From Eustoma russellianum (taxonomy: Eukaryota > Streptophyta > Magnoliopsida > Gentianales > Gentianaceae), in NCBI GenBank assembly GCA_036186865.1, contig AP025069.1:20486805-20550804 (forward strand): DNA of 64,000 bases, given 5' to 3'. The stretch's first letter is position 1; each line of letters starts with the position of its first letter. The translations under genes were made by a program, and so were the position numbers. The notes under the pieces are model-generated. The model made no database searches, was not told where the DNA came from, and saw only the letters and a list, made by a program, of their open reading frames with translations. Shown here in pieces: positions 33,903-46,854 of the stretch.

Positions 33903-36604
33903 TGTTGAAAAATATGTTTGGATAAATTTAAAAGTTATGATTTTAAGTGTTTAATGCTTATGAAAGTGTCACACATGATGATAACAAGTTGAAATATATT
34001 AAACATGGGAGAAAATCTTGGCGTATGGTTTGATTTTGATGATTTGCACATGTATTATATGTTAAAACTTTTCATCAGGCTTCAAGCGCCTAATCAAGCG
34101 CTTCATCTTGCAGAAAGTTTAAACAGAAACTTTAGATAGAACATTGAACGCTTCATAAAGTGCTTCATCTTTCAGAAAGTTTAAACAGAAACTTTAGATA
34201 GAACATTGAACGCTTCATAAAGTGCTTCATCTTTCAGAAAGTTTAAACAGAAACTTTAGATCGAACATTGAACGCTACCTAAAGCGTTTCATCCTATGAA
34301 AGCTCTGACCAGAGAGTTCTGGTGCAACGTGACACGCTACATAAAGCGCTTCATCATTTGGAAATTCTGAAGAGAGAGTTCTGATGGCAACATGAAACGG
34401 TACAGAAAGCGCTTAATCTATGAAGAACTAATATAGTTGTTTTTATTTACATATATGTTCTTAATGTTTCATACTTGATTTTGGTAATATGCCTTGGAAA
34501 TTATACGACTTACCAAAAAAGGAAAAAGTGGAATTTTAAGTCTTGCAGGTACATTTTCCTCATATATTCTATAATATGTTACTATGTAACATGATATTAT
34601 CGTCTCAAGACTATATTTATGACATTCGTCATAATTATTTCAAGACAACACTATTTTTCTCATAAAATGCTATCAAGGGTATTATCGTCTTTTTATTCTC
34701 GGAGCATATTGTGACGTCTTCACTATGATTATTTCTCAAGGATATTATTATCATCATTATGGACTTCTTATGGTATACGTGAAGTATTAACATCAAGATT
34801 ATTATTTCTATATTTGGTTTACGGAATTCTTGGGATTTCTCGTCATGTGATATTTATTTTGTCACACTATATGGTCATCTTATGATATCATTATAAGACA
34901 TATTCTCAGATTATTTTGCAGTAATTTCATATCATAATCGACATGGTAAATGGTTACAACTTTCAAGGAGAGAAATGTGGAAGTAGTTTTGACTATTTTC
35001 TACATAAATCTAGCCATTCATTTTGAATTCAAGGGCTAAGATTAACTCTTATTTTTCTCATCGAAATGATGCATTTACAAGTGTACAAGATGACTATCTC
35101 ATGTGATGACAAGTGTACAAGGAAATTATGCTATAGCAATCAAAACTCAAGGATTATATTTGGTGGCAAAAAGTAGTCAACATGGCACACACATGGCCAT
35201 ATGGACGAATTTTATGGCACAATGGAGTTCAAATTTTTTCTGGAAATTCTTCTCCCACATGTGCTAATATGGTGGAACAAACTTGGTTAATTTTTGAGTG
35301 ATTTACTCATCATTTATCTCATTATTTATCTTCCTTTAAATATGAAATTTCCAAGTCATATAATGCTGAAAAAGTTGGTGACGTAGATGGACAAATCACA
35401 TTGCTTGAAGGTGCCAAGTGTGCAAAGTCTTGAAGACAAGAACCAATGGTGTGAAGACAAGTGTGTTTGATGACATTGAAGGTGACAAATGGCAATCTTA
35501 TCAACAAGGAATGACTCACACTATAAATAGAGATTGAAGTGAAGATTTGAAGACACACACATCTCTTGCTATCTTTGTCTTCTTCTTCTCTATTCTTATT
35601 GTGCAGCTTGTGGTGAAATATTTGAAGCATTGTAGTGCTGCTTAGATACACCTTCTTGTGGTGGAATTTTTGTAATTGATAAGCCAAGTTTATAAGGCTT
35701 TATGAAAAGGTGAAAAGGTGCATGAGGTGTGATAATGCTGAAATTTTGTAAAGGTGTTGTGAATAACTTGAATAGGGTTGGCATGAAGCTCAAGGATCGA
35801 GCTAAGGTGCAACTCTGTGACACTGGTGATAGTGAATACCGAGGAAGATGTCCTCGAAGACTGGACGTAGGCATATTTTGCCGAAGCAGTATAAAATTCT
35901 TGGTGTTCTTTACTTTCTGTACTTTACACTTTCAGCTTTCTATTCTTTGTTTTGTTAACACGTTTTGTAAATTCTGGAAAAAATAGTTAATGGTTTTCAA
36001 AATTGCAAAAATTTTACAGAGACATACTTTAGTCTCTTAGATTTCATTTAAAACCAATTTGACTCAATTTGGATAAGTTTAGTTTGATCCAAAGTCTAAA
36101 GATTTGCAACTGCTACAATCTTTTTTTTTTCAGATTTGCAGAAGTTGAGAAAAGTGACTTGGTTGACTGACTTCACAAAAGAATTTTCCAAAACTGTTTC
36201 AATCCATTATTATAAATATCTTAAGGGTTATCGTGTTAAATTTGCAAAGGTTTTGGACTTGGGGATTGACGGAAATTTTTTTTGAAGTTGAGTCAATTTT
36301 TAAACTCTGTTCTGGAATCCTGTGTGGACAATAGGTTTTTGACTAGTTGAAGGTCTTAAAAATTTTATTTTGTCTTGAAATTTTTGTAGGAGCTAAAAAA
36401 CATCTTGAAGTATGTTTCTGAAAAGTTTCATAATTTTTGGAAGTGTTTTTTAAAGTCAAAAAATATTTTCAAAAACAGCTTCTGTTTTCTGAGTTTCAGA
36501 TTTCAGAACTGAGGGGTTTTGAAAAAGGTTTAGAATAGTGTGATTTCTGCTAACCACTATTCAACCCCCTCTAGTGATGTTTGTGCAGGGATTTCGATCT
36601 AACA
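33903..36604 (+). repeat. Element E 3' LTR
   Basis: Starts TGTTGAAAAATATG and ends CGATCTAACA. Matches the 5' LTR through the repeat array, TATA-like region and terminus, with a gap of about 90 bases near 34430-34490. Confidence 0.9.
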
Positions 36605-37600
36605 CAACCAACAAGAATATACCACAACTGAATGTCCGCAATGGACTCTCAATTCATCAGGTAGATTCTGTGTTGCTTGCGCCTATACAGTACAAACATC
36701 GATGACAAAATCTTTGGAATCTCAAACTTGACAGCGTATATGAAAACTAAAAGGTCCTGGTAGACTGAATTTCTTTTTGTGGCGGCTGAGGCATGATGCT
36801 TTATCTATGGTATACTTTCTCTACGGGTGTGGAGGCTCTACACGAGCTATGAGACTGCGATTGGACGACGAAGGTTTGGAAATGATTGGTATATCATAGG
36901 AGTTGGTCTGCCTTCTTCAACAATCCCACCGGGAAAAATTGGGTGCACATGAATTTGACAAGGAATTTGAGAGATCAAACAACTCTAATAAGATGGGACT
37001 ATCTATTCCGAGAAACTTCTTAAGTCATCCGGTTTTGGCACAACTGGTGCCTCCATGACAAGGATGCAAAACGTTCACCTCCAGGGCTTTGTTGCGGAAG
37101 TACTATAATCTGATGTACTTGGTTATCATACTAGTTAGTGATTATATTATGTCCATAATCTGATGTACTTGGTTATCTTTTCACAGTAATGAAAATCTGA
37201 TCTTTTTTTCAAAACATTTTTTCACCATGTTCTGAAACTCACCTTCTCCCTCTGCTTCCATCATCAATGAAAATGATTCACTGTTCTCTGAAAAAATCCT
37301 ACAAGAACAGCAGAATTTCATTAAAACAGCCAAGCAACGTCTTTGAGCAGCCCACCGCCTATGACAAGGACGCACTATCCACCATTTGAAATATGTCTCT
37401 TGATTGGGGACTTTGTTTAGTGGTCATGACCGATGACGATCAGCTTTTGGCTAGTTGGAAAAGTAAAAGCTTCAAGATCAGTTGTAGGTGCACACCCTTA
37501 AAACAAGCACTGGCCAAAAGTGTAAGTTCACTTCTGCATTTTTCACCTTCTTTTATTAAGACTAGGATATTCATATTGATAAGTGGGACTAGTTATTAGT
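36605..37600 (+). pseudogene. LINE D, C-terminal part: zinc-finger region and RNase H
   Basis: Continues the LINE reading after element E: MPQLNVRNGLS-like text, SIHQVDSVLLAPIQ, then a zf-RVT-like region (FFNNPTGKNWVHMNLTRN, RFWHNWCLHDKD) with stops, and at 37390-37590 an RNase H start (SLDWGLCLVVMTDDDQLLAS). A short direct repeat CATAATCTGATGTACTTGGTTATC near 37108 and 37152 interrupts it. Confidence 0.65.
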
Positions 37601-37862
37601 GGGTAACATCATGAAGGCAATGCAATCAAGCTTCCCACTCAAAATGGGGCATCCACCCTCAGTAACTAGTAGGACTGTAAATTGGATTTAGAATGAGCTG
37701 AAACATAATTGACCTAGAAGACCACCGCATCGAATGTCTGTGCATTTGTGTCTGGATTTCTTTCCAGTTTGTTTTGTTTCTCACAGTAGCATCTTGTGCA
37801 AAATCTAAAATGGATGACTTTCTTCTCGCTTGCTAATAGACTTGGGTCCTTGAAGCCTGCAA
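37601..37862. other. LINE D tail or unassigned sequence before element F
   Basis: No frame recognised with confidence. It may belong to the 3' end of LINE D, since it follows the RNase H segment on the same strand. Confidence 0.35.
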
Positions 37863-38366
37863 TGTAGAAATAAGTATAGCAGATGTATGTCGAGCTGAGC
37901 TGAGGTGGGCCGATCTGGGCGAAATGACTAATGGAAGAAAGTGACCAAGTCAGTCAGCCGAGCTGACCTGAATAAGGAAACTGAACTGAAGAGGTAAGGA
38001 CTAAATAAGGACGGACCGAATTAAAGAAGACAAACGAATTGAGGTGAAGAAAAGCTGAAGAGATGCAAAGCAGAACCAGAGTGAAGAAGTGTTGAACCGA
38101 GGTACCGAGGTGAAGCACAAGCAAGGCAGCAACGCTAAGGCTAAGCTGTTACACTTAGTCTTTATAAATATTGTGACTTAGAATTTTTTACTGCACATAG
38201 CTGAGCAGAACAGGTAACTAGCCGTACCTTAGTTAGATGAACAGTGACCACTGTCCACATGGTAAATTACAACCGTTAGGAGTAGAATTCTCCCTATAAA
38301 AGGAAAACAACCTTGTAAATTACAACTTAACGTGAATGAATTCCTGCAATTCTTTCAATCTCGACA
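37863..38366 (+). repeat. Element F 5' LTR
   Basis: Rich in GAGCTGAGCTGAG and GCCGAGCT words; CTCCCTATAAAAGG at about 38291 is a TATA-like box about 75 bases before the LTR end. The primer site after it (TGGTACTTAGGC) is degenerate. Confidence 0.85.
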
Positions 38367-38450
38367 TGGTACTTAGGCTTCTCTAATTCAATACTTCTTA
38401 TTACTACCTACTCTGTTTTTTTTTGCAAATTGCTTTAAAATCCATTCAAA

Positions 38451-39590
38451 ATGACTACATCTTTTAGCCCTGCTGAATATACAGAGGCCACCTCCACTTC
38501 TGATCGAACATCAGGAGTGGTACGTGTTCCTCAACTCACTAATGATTCCTCCATCGTCATCACCAGGCATAAACTTAATGGAGATAACTACCTCTTGTGG
38601 TCTCGAGGGGTGGAATTGTTCATTATTGGTAAAGGCAAGGAAGAATAATTATATGGGATAGCCCCTGTTCCATCTGAATCTGATGCAAACTTCCGATTAT
38701 AGAAGGCTAAAAACAGCATGATTATATCCTGGCTGATATTATCTATGCAGCCAGACATTTCTGATGACTTTATGATGTATAATATTGCAGCAGAGATCTG
38801 GGCTGCAGTCAAGGGGATGTATTCCAAGCATGACAACATCTCAACACTATGTGAAATCGAAGCTCATCTTCATGAGCTTAATCCAGCTATCCACAAATAC
38901 TATACATTACTGACCAAGACATGGCAGTAGATTGATTCTTTCAAAGAAAATCAGTGTTCTTGTATCACTAATGCTGCATTGTATGAATAGATAACAGAAA
39001 GGAAGCGATTTTTTCACTTCCTGACTGGACTGAACCCAGAATTTCACACTGATCCAAGTCGATTTCTGAGTACTAACACGCTGCTGACCTTGAAAGCTAC
39101 CTTCGCAAAAATCAAACACGAAGAAAGTCGGAAAAAAGGTCATAATGAGAGGATCTTTGACCTTGGAGTCGTCGGCTCTGTACACTGAACAACCAGCAGA
39201 AGCATCTGTGCTAGCTGTTAAATGAAACTTTACCTCTTCTGGAGGTAAAGTGTGCAAATACTGCAAGAAAGAGGATCATAATGTAGATGACTGTTGGAAG
39301 TTGTAGGCAAAGCTGGTCCGAGAAGGGAAACCACCTCTAAAGTCCAGCACTGCACCTTGGAGGCCTCAATCAGGACCATTCACTACTGGACAAAGTGTTG
39401 CACATCAAGTCAGCAGCACAGATCAGCCAGGTGCAGCTCAACAAAACACAACCCACTTCAGCTCAGCCCAAGTAGTTGAAGTTGAGGTCATTGCAAAGGA
39501 TCAAATTGCCACTCTGATCAATTTGCTGAACATACAAGGTGGCCGAGCTGAACCACACCAGGCAACAATGGCAGGCTACGTTTAGCCGAG
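38451..39590 (+). pseudogene. Element F gag
   Basis: ATG 38451 (MTTSFSPAEYTEATSTSDRT), then a Copia gag fold (NGDNYLLWSRGVELFIIGKG; SWLILSMQPDISDDFMMYN; FLTGLNPEFHTDPSRFLSTN). Stops near 38646, 38701, 38929, 38988 and 39186. A zinc-knuckle-like CKYCKKEDHNVDDCW in frame near 39250 is followed by a stop. The spacer to protease holds a GCT/CAG-rich stretch. Confidence 0.75.
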
Positions 39591-42500
39591 CTCCAGAAGT
39601 TCATGGATCATTAACTCTGGGGCAACTGAATACATGACAAACAATGATAATCTTCTGAATTCATATACTCTGTTTACAATACCAAAGAAAGTAAAGATTG
39701 CTAATGGAACTTCACTAGAAGTCATAGGTACATGCTCAGCTGTGATAAAAGATAAAATAATTATGAAAGAGGTCTTGCATGTTCCCAATCTAAGTTTCAA
39801 TCTAATATCAGTGGGAAAATTTGCTAGAGATAGTAATTGTATAGCCTGCTTCTCATCCACAGAATGTTGTTTCTAGGAAAACAAAACGAAGGGGATGGTT
39901 GGCAGTGCTAGGAACATAGCTGGTCTGCACCTGTTAGAGTCGGACAACAGAGCTTTAATTAGCATAGTTGAGCTGCCAAGGAACCAGAATACCATGCACC
40001 CTAGAATATCTTGTATAGGGGATATTTTACTTTGGCATAATAGACTGTGACATCCCAATTTTGTATACCTTAAACGATTAATGCCAGAATTATTTTGCTC
40101 AGCTGATCTTACAAACATAACATGTGAAATTTGTCAATTAGCTAAGCAAACAAAACAAAGTTACCCAGCAAAAGTATATAAGTCCTATGCACCTTCTAAC
40201 TTAGTTCATTCTGACATTTGGGGTCCATCTAGAATTGCGAATCTCAATGATGCAAAATGGTTTATAGCTTTCGTAGATGATCATACTAGAGTAACTTGGT
40301 CCTACTTGTTAAAAAATAAAAATGAAGTTAGGCAAACTTTTTAAGAGATAGGCTGCACTGGTTAAAACCCAGTTCGGCTGCAACATTAAAACACTAAGAA
40401 CTAATAATGTGTTAGAATACTTAGATAGTGCAATTCAAAATTTTATAATACAAAATGGTATCCATTACCAAACTTCATGTACTTATACCACTTAACAGAA
40501 TGGTGTAGCTAAAAGAAAAAATCAACACCTCCTTGAAGTCACCCGCGCTATTATGTTTTCCATGAATGTACCTAAACAATACTGCGGTGGAGCTCTACTG
40601 ACTGTCATATACTTAATAAATAGGATGTCGTTCAGAACATTATCTTTTAAACCCTAGTGAGATACTTCTTAAACATTTTCCACACTCTAAGCTACTTTCA
40701 GAACCACCACTAAAATTATTTGGATGTGTAGCCTATGTACATGTTTAGCCCGGACTTAGGAGTAAACTAGATTGTAGATCTATTAAATGCATTTTTTAGG
40801 ATATTCTAATTCATAAAAAAAATACAAGTGTTACTATCCAGCAAATAGACGAATGTATGTAACACAAGACGTTACATTTGATGAAAAATATGCATTTTAC
40901 AAAACCATTGAAGAAATAAAGGAATTAAAGGATAGTGAATATGAGTTACCAAATCTGTCGAGCTCACAGCCGAGCTGCACACCACAGTTCGACTGTTGGG
41001 CACCTCAGGTCGGCACAACTAACTCTCAACCCAAAACCAATCCTCCTATCATCTCCAATGATCAGGAAGATCTGGGATGTAACAGCCGATCTGATACACC
41101 TGAATAATCACCTCTGATTGAATTAGAAGAAAACCCTCTAGAGGGCACTGCCGAGTATGACCACAGAACTCAAATTGACGACATACCAATAGCCTTAAGG
41201 AAGGAAACAAGAGAATGTACTAAAAATCTCATATGCACCAAATATCCCATTGAAGAATACATATCATACAATAGTTTGAATCCTAACTTTAAGACTTTCA
41301 TATGCTCACTTGATAACAAGTCCATACCCAAAAGTATAGAAGATGCGCTTAGCCGACTTGAATGGAACATGAAGAGATGAATGCCTTAGAAAATAACCAA
41401 ACATGGGAGTTAACTCTTAGCTCAGCAACAATTAAACCAGTAAGATGTAGGTGGATATTTACAGCAAAATGCAATAATGATGGAATTGTGAATAAATATA
41501 AAGCAAGATTAGTAGCTAAATGGTTCACACAAACATATGGAGTAGACTATTTATAAACATTCGCACCAGTAGCTAAACTAAACACCATTATGGTCATATT
41601 CTACATAGCTGTTAATCTAGACTAGGAACTTTACCAACTAGATGTGAAAAACGCTTTTCTAAATGAGGATTTGGTAGAAGAAGTCTATATGAGTATACCA
41701 CTAGGATTTAGTAATGAAACAAATAAGGATAAAGTTTGCAAGTTAAGAAAATCTCTATATGGGCTGAAGCAATCACCTCGGGCATGGTTTAAAACCTTCT
41801 CCAAAGTAGTGACCGATCTGAAATTCAACTAAAGCCATAGTGACCATACACTGTTTACCAAAGTTTCATCTAAGGGGGAGCTGACTATTCTAATAGTATA
41901 TGTAGACGATATCATAATCACTGGAAATGATAACCACGACATAGATGATATTAAAACACACCTATGTGAGCAGTTTGAAATGAAGGATCTAGGCAAGCTG
42001 AGCTACTTCCTAGAATGGAGGTTGCCATGAATAAAGAAGGATTGTTTATTTCCCAAAGAAAGTACATACTTGACCTTCTGTCTGCTCGGATGCAGACTAG
42101 CAAGCACACTAGTAGAGCCCATACACAAGCTTAGAGAATAGTAGGACACTACCCCATCTAATAAACTAAGCTATCAAAAGTTATTTGGAAAAGTAATCTA
42201 TATGTCACATACTTGGCCTGACATCTGCCATGCAGTAAGCTTTGTTTCATAGTTTATGTATACCCCTACTAACGAACGCCACCAAGCTACCTTAAGAATT
42301 CTCAGGTATTTGAAGAATACACTAGAACAAGGATTGTGTTTCAAAAAAAAGTGCAGACCGAAGTATAAAGATATTCACAGATTCAGATTGGGCTGGATCC
42401 AAAGTGGACATGAGATCTACAACTGGCTACAGAACCTTCCTATGGGAGAACTTAGTGACTTATCGAAGCAAGAAACAAGCAATTGTGTCCAGAAGCAGAG

Positions 42501-42826
42501 CTCAGAACCCTTGCACTAGGAATTTGTGAAGGGATTTGATCACAAGAGTACTCAAAGATTTCCATATAAAGGCAAGTTTAGCCATCGATTTTTTTGCAAT
42601 ACTGTATGTGCAATAAGTATGACAGAAAACCCTGTTCAGCATGATAAGTCAAAACACGTAGAAATTGATAGACATTGTATATGAGAAAAATTAGAAGGAA
42701 ATGAGGCCAGCCTGATACAAATTCCCACCAAAAATCAAATTGCAGACATTCTTACAAAGCCTGTTTCAATAAGAGTCTTTCAGTACTTAATGTCCAAGCT
42801 TGGTTGTATGAATATATACAACTAAG
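39591..42826 (+). pseudogene. Element F pol: protease, integrase, RT, RNase H
   Basis: The protease active site reads N-S-G-A (39613-39615 AAC) where Copia proteases have Asp, so it is dead even without stops. Integrase: CEICQLAKQTKQSYPA, HSDIWGPSRIAN, FVDDHTRVTW. RT: NKYKARLVAKWFTQTYGVDY, LDVKNAFLNEDLVEEVYM, and an intact IVYVDDIIITGND near 41893. RNase H: KHVEIDRHCI, IADILTKPVS. Frameshifts and stops are frequent, and a frameshift at about 41360 separates the RT start. Confidence 0.8.
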
Positions 42827-42838
42827 CTTGAGAGAGAG

Positions 42839-43360
42839 TGTAGAAATAAGTCCAGCCGAGATGTGCCGAGCTGAGCTGAGGTGGGCCGACTTGGATTAAG
42901 TAATTGATGGAAGAAAGTGATCAAGTCAGTTAGCCGAGCTGGCCTGAATAAGGAATCTGAACTGAGGAGGTAAGGACTAAATAAGGATGGATTGAATTGA
43001 AGAAGACAGACGGGCTGAGGTGAAGAAGAGATGAAGACATGCAAAGCAGAACCAGAGTGAAGAAGTGCTGAACCGAGGTGCCGAGGTGAAGCACAAGCAA
43101 GACATCAACGCTAAAGCCGAGCTATTACACTTGGTCTTTGTAAATATTGTAACTTAGAAATTTTTTTACTTTACATAGCTGAGCAGAACATGCAACTAGC
43201 CGTTACTTTAGACGTTAGAAATTACTGTAGATGAACAGTGACTACTATCCAAACAGTAAATTACAGCCGTTAGGAGTAGAATTCTCCCCATAAAAAGGAA
43301 ACAACCTTGTCAATTACAACTTAACTTGAATGAATTCATGTAATTTTTTCAATCTCGACA
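42839..43360 (+). repeat. Element F 3' LTR
   Basis: Same termini as the 5' LTR and preceded by the purine tract GAGAGAGAG. It carries an insertion of about 15 bases near 43210-43230 relative to the 5' LTR. Confidence 0.85.
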
Positions 43361-43850
43361 CAGAATGATTGTGTTAGATCTGGTACTTTTGGTTGCTATT
43401 TTTCTTGCAATCATTGTTCAGATTTAGAACCACCCCTCCCCCCTTTTTATACCTCACCTGCTATGTCCTCATTGCATTGACTAGGTAATTTTGGGTGCGG
43501 GAGGAGATAGTTTTGGTATGAGCAATTCTTGATCTCAGGCTAAGTGTTATCTTTTAACCTTTGTTCAATATTTCTCTTTGTTCGAGAGTATTCCCTTTCG
43601 TTTTATTTCCTGGATGAACTTTTTGCAAAGTCGTATAGCGTTTCATGAACATTCCTGAAAGTCAATACACCATATCCATAAAGGTTCCTTACATTTTGAT
43701 CAAGTTCTAGTTTGCTTATGCACTTTACTTTCTGACATGCCTTTTGTACAGAATTGCTGAATCTATCAAATTTTGCACGATTGTCATAATTTCTACGTTG
43801 AGTAGTTTCCCATGGAGTATATCTATCAAATTCATGTACTTTGCCATGGA
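43361..43850. other. Unassigned sequence between elements F and G
   Basis: No gene recognised. It could be more of LINE D (the landing site of F and G), but nothing diagnostic was seen. The five bases before G are ATGGA. Confidence 0.4.
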
Positions 43851-45243
43851 TGTTATAGCCGAATATTTTTTTAAAGAAATGTATAAAAGAGAAGGGATAA
43901 TTATTATTCTTCCCAATTAAAAGTAAGATAATGAAAAACACAAACAAGCCTTAAATGGAATAGGATACTAGTTAATAAACTAAACCTAATCACTATAAAA
44001 AAACCCTAAATTTCTTTATAAATATACCATAACCCCCACTCCCATTCACAATCCCTGCCACCCACCCCAACGAAAACAAAAAAAAAAGAGACACACAGCA
44101 GCCGCTTGGCTGCCATATTCAAGGGAAAAAATAAAATAATATATAGTTTATTCTAACTCCAAGCATAGTAGGCAGCCGCGATGTAGGAATAAAGAGTATT
44201 TTTCGGAAAAAGGTAGGTGCCTCTTCCTCCTCAAACGGGTATTGATTCATACATGCCTTAATGTATTTGTTGTGTGTTTGGTCGTTTTATCGGTTTAAGT
44301 GATGGCATGATACTTGATTTGATGAAAAAAAGCATGATCTTTGGATGTGTAGGGGTTTGTTTGGAGGTTTGTTTGGATCATACATGATTTATTTTGCTTT
44401 CATGTATATACGAACCTATGCAAATTTGTATATATATATATGTATATATATATATGTATATATATATATAGATTATGCAGTGCGTTACATATGTTGTAAT
44501 TGAATATACGATATTAGTTATATAATGTAAATTATGTAAATATGTAATTTTTACGTTTTGTGCATGTTGTATGTGTGTTGTGCATCATATACAAGTGTGG
44601 ATGCTGTGCATTGATATTAAGATAATCATATTATTTTGTTAATTGTTTTACATATGTTTTGATGTGTGAGTTTTTGTGTTTATTTTATATATGTGTAATT
44701 GTTTGTGTTTGTTTTGATGTTTCTGTTTGATGTGTGCGTGCGTTTATTTTGTTAATTGTTTTATGTATATTTTGATGTGTGCGTTGTGTGCGTATGTTAT
44801 ATTTTTTTTGAAAGTTTGAAATATCCTTAAATGGAAAATCACATTTCTATTCAAATTATTTTAGTTCTTTGGCAAAATATCTAAAAGATTTTTAAACTAC
44901 AATTTTCATCCGGAATTCGTCAATTTGTCATATTAAATGATCATATTGTGAGTCTAGTGTCAAGTTGACAATTAAATTAGCAACGGTTGGATGTCAAAAT
45001 AGACTTCTAGTGAAAATAATAATAATAATATAATTTCAACAAAAAAATTGTAATTCTGAAAGAGGTGGAAGGAAAAAAATTGATAAAATAAAAGGAGGTT
45101 AACTCCTTTTTAGGTGTGTAAAAGCAATTTTATAAAAAATAGTAAATAAAAAAATATATGCGGACGGGAGGCAGGCCAGCCAATGGGTTGGGCCGGATGG
45201 CCAGCGGACCAGACCAACGGTAGGCCGGCCCGTTACTGTGAAA

Positions 45244-45262
45244 TACACACACACACACACAC

Positions 45263-45326
<64 letters not shown>

Positions 45327-45560
45327 ATATATGTATATGTGTATATATATGTATATATACATATATATGTATATATATACATATATGCATATATATACAT
45401 ATATGCATATATATACATATATGCATATATATACATATATGCATATATATACATATATATATATATATACATATATATATATGTGCATATATATATATAT
45501 AATAATTAGTAATAAATAGAATTTATTGCATATATATATACATACATATATATATATATA
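45244..45560. repeat. AT-rich microsatellite and 16-bp minisatellite
   Basis: (CA)n, then (TA)n, then repeats of CATATATGCATATATA about five times, then (TA)n. Long ORFs of alternating Tyr/Ile/His across it are artefacts. The AATAATTAGTAATAAATAGA segment is repeated at about 45500 and 45562. Confidence 0.92.
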
Positions 45561-45822
45561 TAATTAGTAATAAATAGAATTTATTAAGGGAAAAATACTA
45601 GAAAATTTCAGAAAATTTATACAAGTTAAAGACGAATACCGGTAGTGATAAACCATAACTTTTCACTAATTGGAAAATTTACAGAACCAACTATTGAGTA
45701 CCGGAGATGGTGAGAATGGACGTACAGGCCCCAGGCGACTTTGTTGTTGCATTCATGGCACGTGTATTTGCATTTGGAGTGGGTTGAGATGTACGGGTCT
45801 CAGACGCTCGAGTGGGATGGAT

Positions 45823-45952
45823 CATGGTATACGGACCATGGGCACTCAGTCATGGTGGATCATGATGTACGGGCCATGTGTATCGGTTAGGGTGGATCGT
45901 TGTGTATGGGCCACGGGCATCGGTCAGGGTGGATTGTAGTGTACGGGCTACA
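45823..45952 (+). repeat. Hairpin array, element G LTR (4 units)
   Basis: Units of about 37 bp, (G)GGTGGAT-stem-tgtacggg-stem-GGCATC. Stems: CATGGT/ACCATG (45823-45840), CATG/CATG, a weak CGT/ACG-type pair, and TGTAG/CTACA (45935-45952). Arms differ between units but mostly remain complementary. Confidence 0.78.
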
Positions 45953-46227
45953 GGCATCTAGTCAATCCCGGGATCATGCATTGCATATAGGTCTAGGGAC
46001 ATATTGCGTGACTTGATTCTTGTTGCGTGTGACACGTGGATGGAGCATGCATCACGTACTTGCGCATTTTCATGTGGAGTGCTTTACATACCGTATTTAC
46101 TTTATCTTATGCACGTTATATCATGTTTATGTGCTATGTCGTTATATCATTTCGGTATGCACGTTTTGTATTGGTTTGAGGCGGACATCTACTGGGTGAT
46201 TTCTAGTCACTCATCCCTACTTCCCAG

Positions 46228-46298
46228 GTGAGCCGGATGGGGACTACGAGCACATCTTTGTTGAGGACAGGACAGACATAGCTGAGTGGGCTGGTTGA
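46228..46298 (+). other. Exon-like coding segment in LTR, element G
   Basis: Preceded by CCTACTTCCCAG. Reads GEPDGDYEHIFVEDRTDIAE, W-A-G, TGA. Relative to A it has two extra codons and a divergent middle, but keeps G/D-E-P, Y-[DE]-x-I-F-[IV]-E-D and A-E-W. The upstream TAG-stem hairpin of A, B and K is replaced by GTGA-ttctag-TCAC. Confidence 0.5.
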
Positions 46299-46581
46299 TA
46301 GCTGCAGCTAGGATACGAGGGGACTCTGGCTGTTTGTTCTTATTTATGTTTTGGGGATTTTTCACAGACTTCTTTATTACTTTTATTATCAGAATTTTTA
46401 TTCGATAATGTAATAACAATTATTGGAGTTTAATTTAAGTTCTTATTTACTTTTCCGCAAGAAAAATTTCTATGTCATTTCTGACATGTACGAGATTGGT
46501 TCGACGCCTTGTATTCTCCTATGCGAGATACGACGGGTGCACTGTTTCCGATGCTAAGGCTCGGGAGCGGGGCACTATAGG

Positions 46582-46593
46582 TGGTATCAGAAC
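46582..46593 (+). promoter_or_regulatory. tRNA-iMet primer binding site, element G
   Basis: TGGTATCAGAAC two bases after the LTR end; one change from the usual site. Confidence 0.82.
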
Positions 46594-46854
46594 CGAGGCT
46601 TCAGATCTACCTCGGAAACACAGGATTAACTAGATCACTTCGACATAAGTTACGATCTTTTGTAAAATTACGATTTTACCCTAATAAACAAAGTAGACTT
46701 GAGATATGATCTTAGACCTAAGTTATGATTGGATTATAGGAGGTGTGTGCTGATGGTGAGCTTTCCTTATCTAATTACCGTTTTACCCTGTGTTCACCTG
46801 TTTAACTTGCTCTTGACTAATCTAAATTCTTTTCATGAATTAAAACCCCAGAAA

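Larger units (their letters stand above)
25928..36604 (+). mobile_element. Element E: SIRE-like Ty1/Copia element (10.7 kb), RT deleted
   Basis: Complete ends: LTRs 25928-28728 and 33903-36604, near-matching target duplication, primer site, gag, protease, integrase, RNase H and polypurine tract. The LTR length difference (2801 versus 2702) is mainly one gap of about 90 bases in the 3' LTR near 34430-34490. RT is absent because of a deletion near 33080. It is inserted in LINE D. Lineage is inferred from the long gag spacer and integrase/RNase H text. Confidence 0.9.
37863..43360 (+). mobile_element. Element F: Ty1/Copia element with short LTRs (5.5 kb)
   Basis: LTRs 37863-38366 (504 bp) and 42839-43360 (522 bp), both TGTAGAAATAAGT...TCTCGACA, enclose gag, protease, integrase, RT and RNase H. 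Flanking bases TGCAA and CAGAA do not match, so no target duplication is claimed. Many stops in all domains. The lineage within Copia was not determined. Confidence 0.85.
43851..46579 (+). repeat. Element G 5' LTR (2729 bp)
   Basis: Starts TGTTATAGCCGAATATT and ends GCACTATA, probably a decayed CTACA terminus. It contains TA runs (44430-44470), a large microsatellite (45244-45560), a hairpin array (45823-45952) and the exon-like segment (46228-46298). Confidence 0.85.

Noticed and set aside
37858..43365. Target duplication for element F
   Set aside because: TGCAA and CAGAA do not match well enough; reported as not found.
45099..45519. Several ORFs rich in Tyr, Ile and His on both strands
   Set aside because: Pure microsatellite translation.
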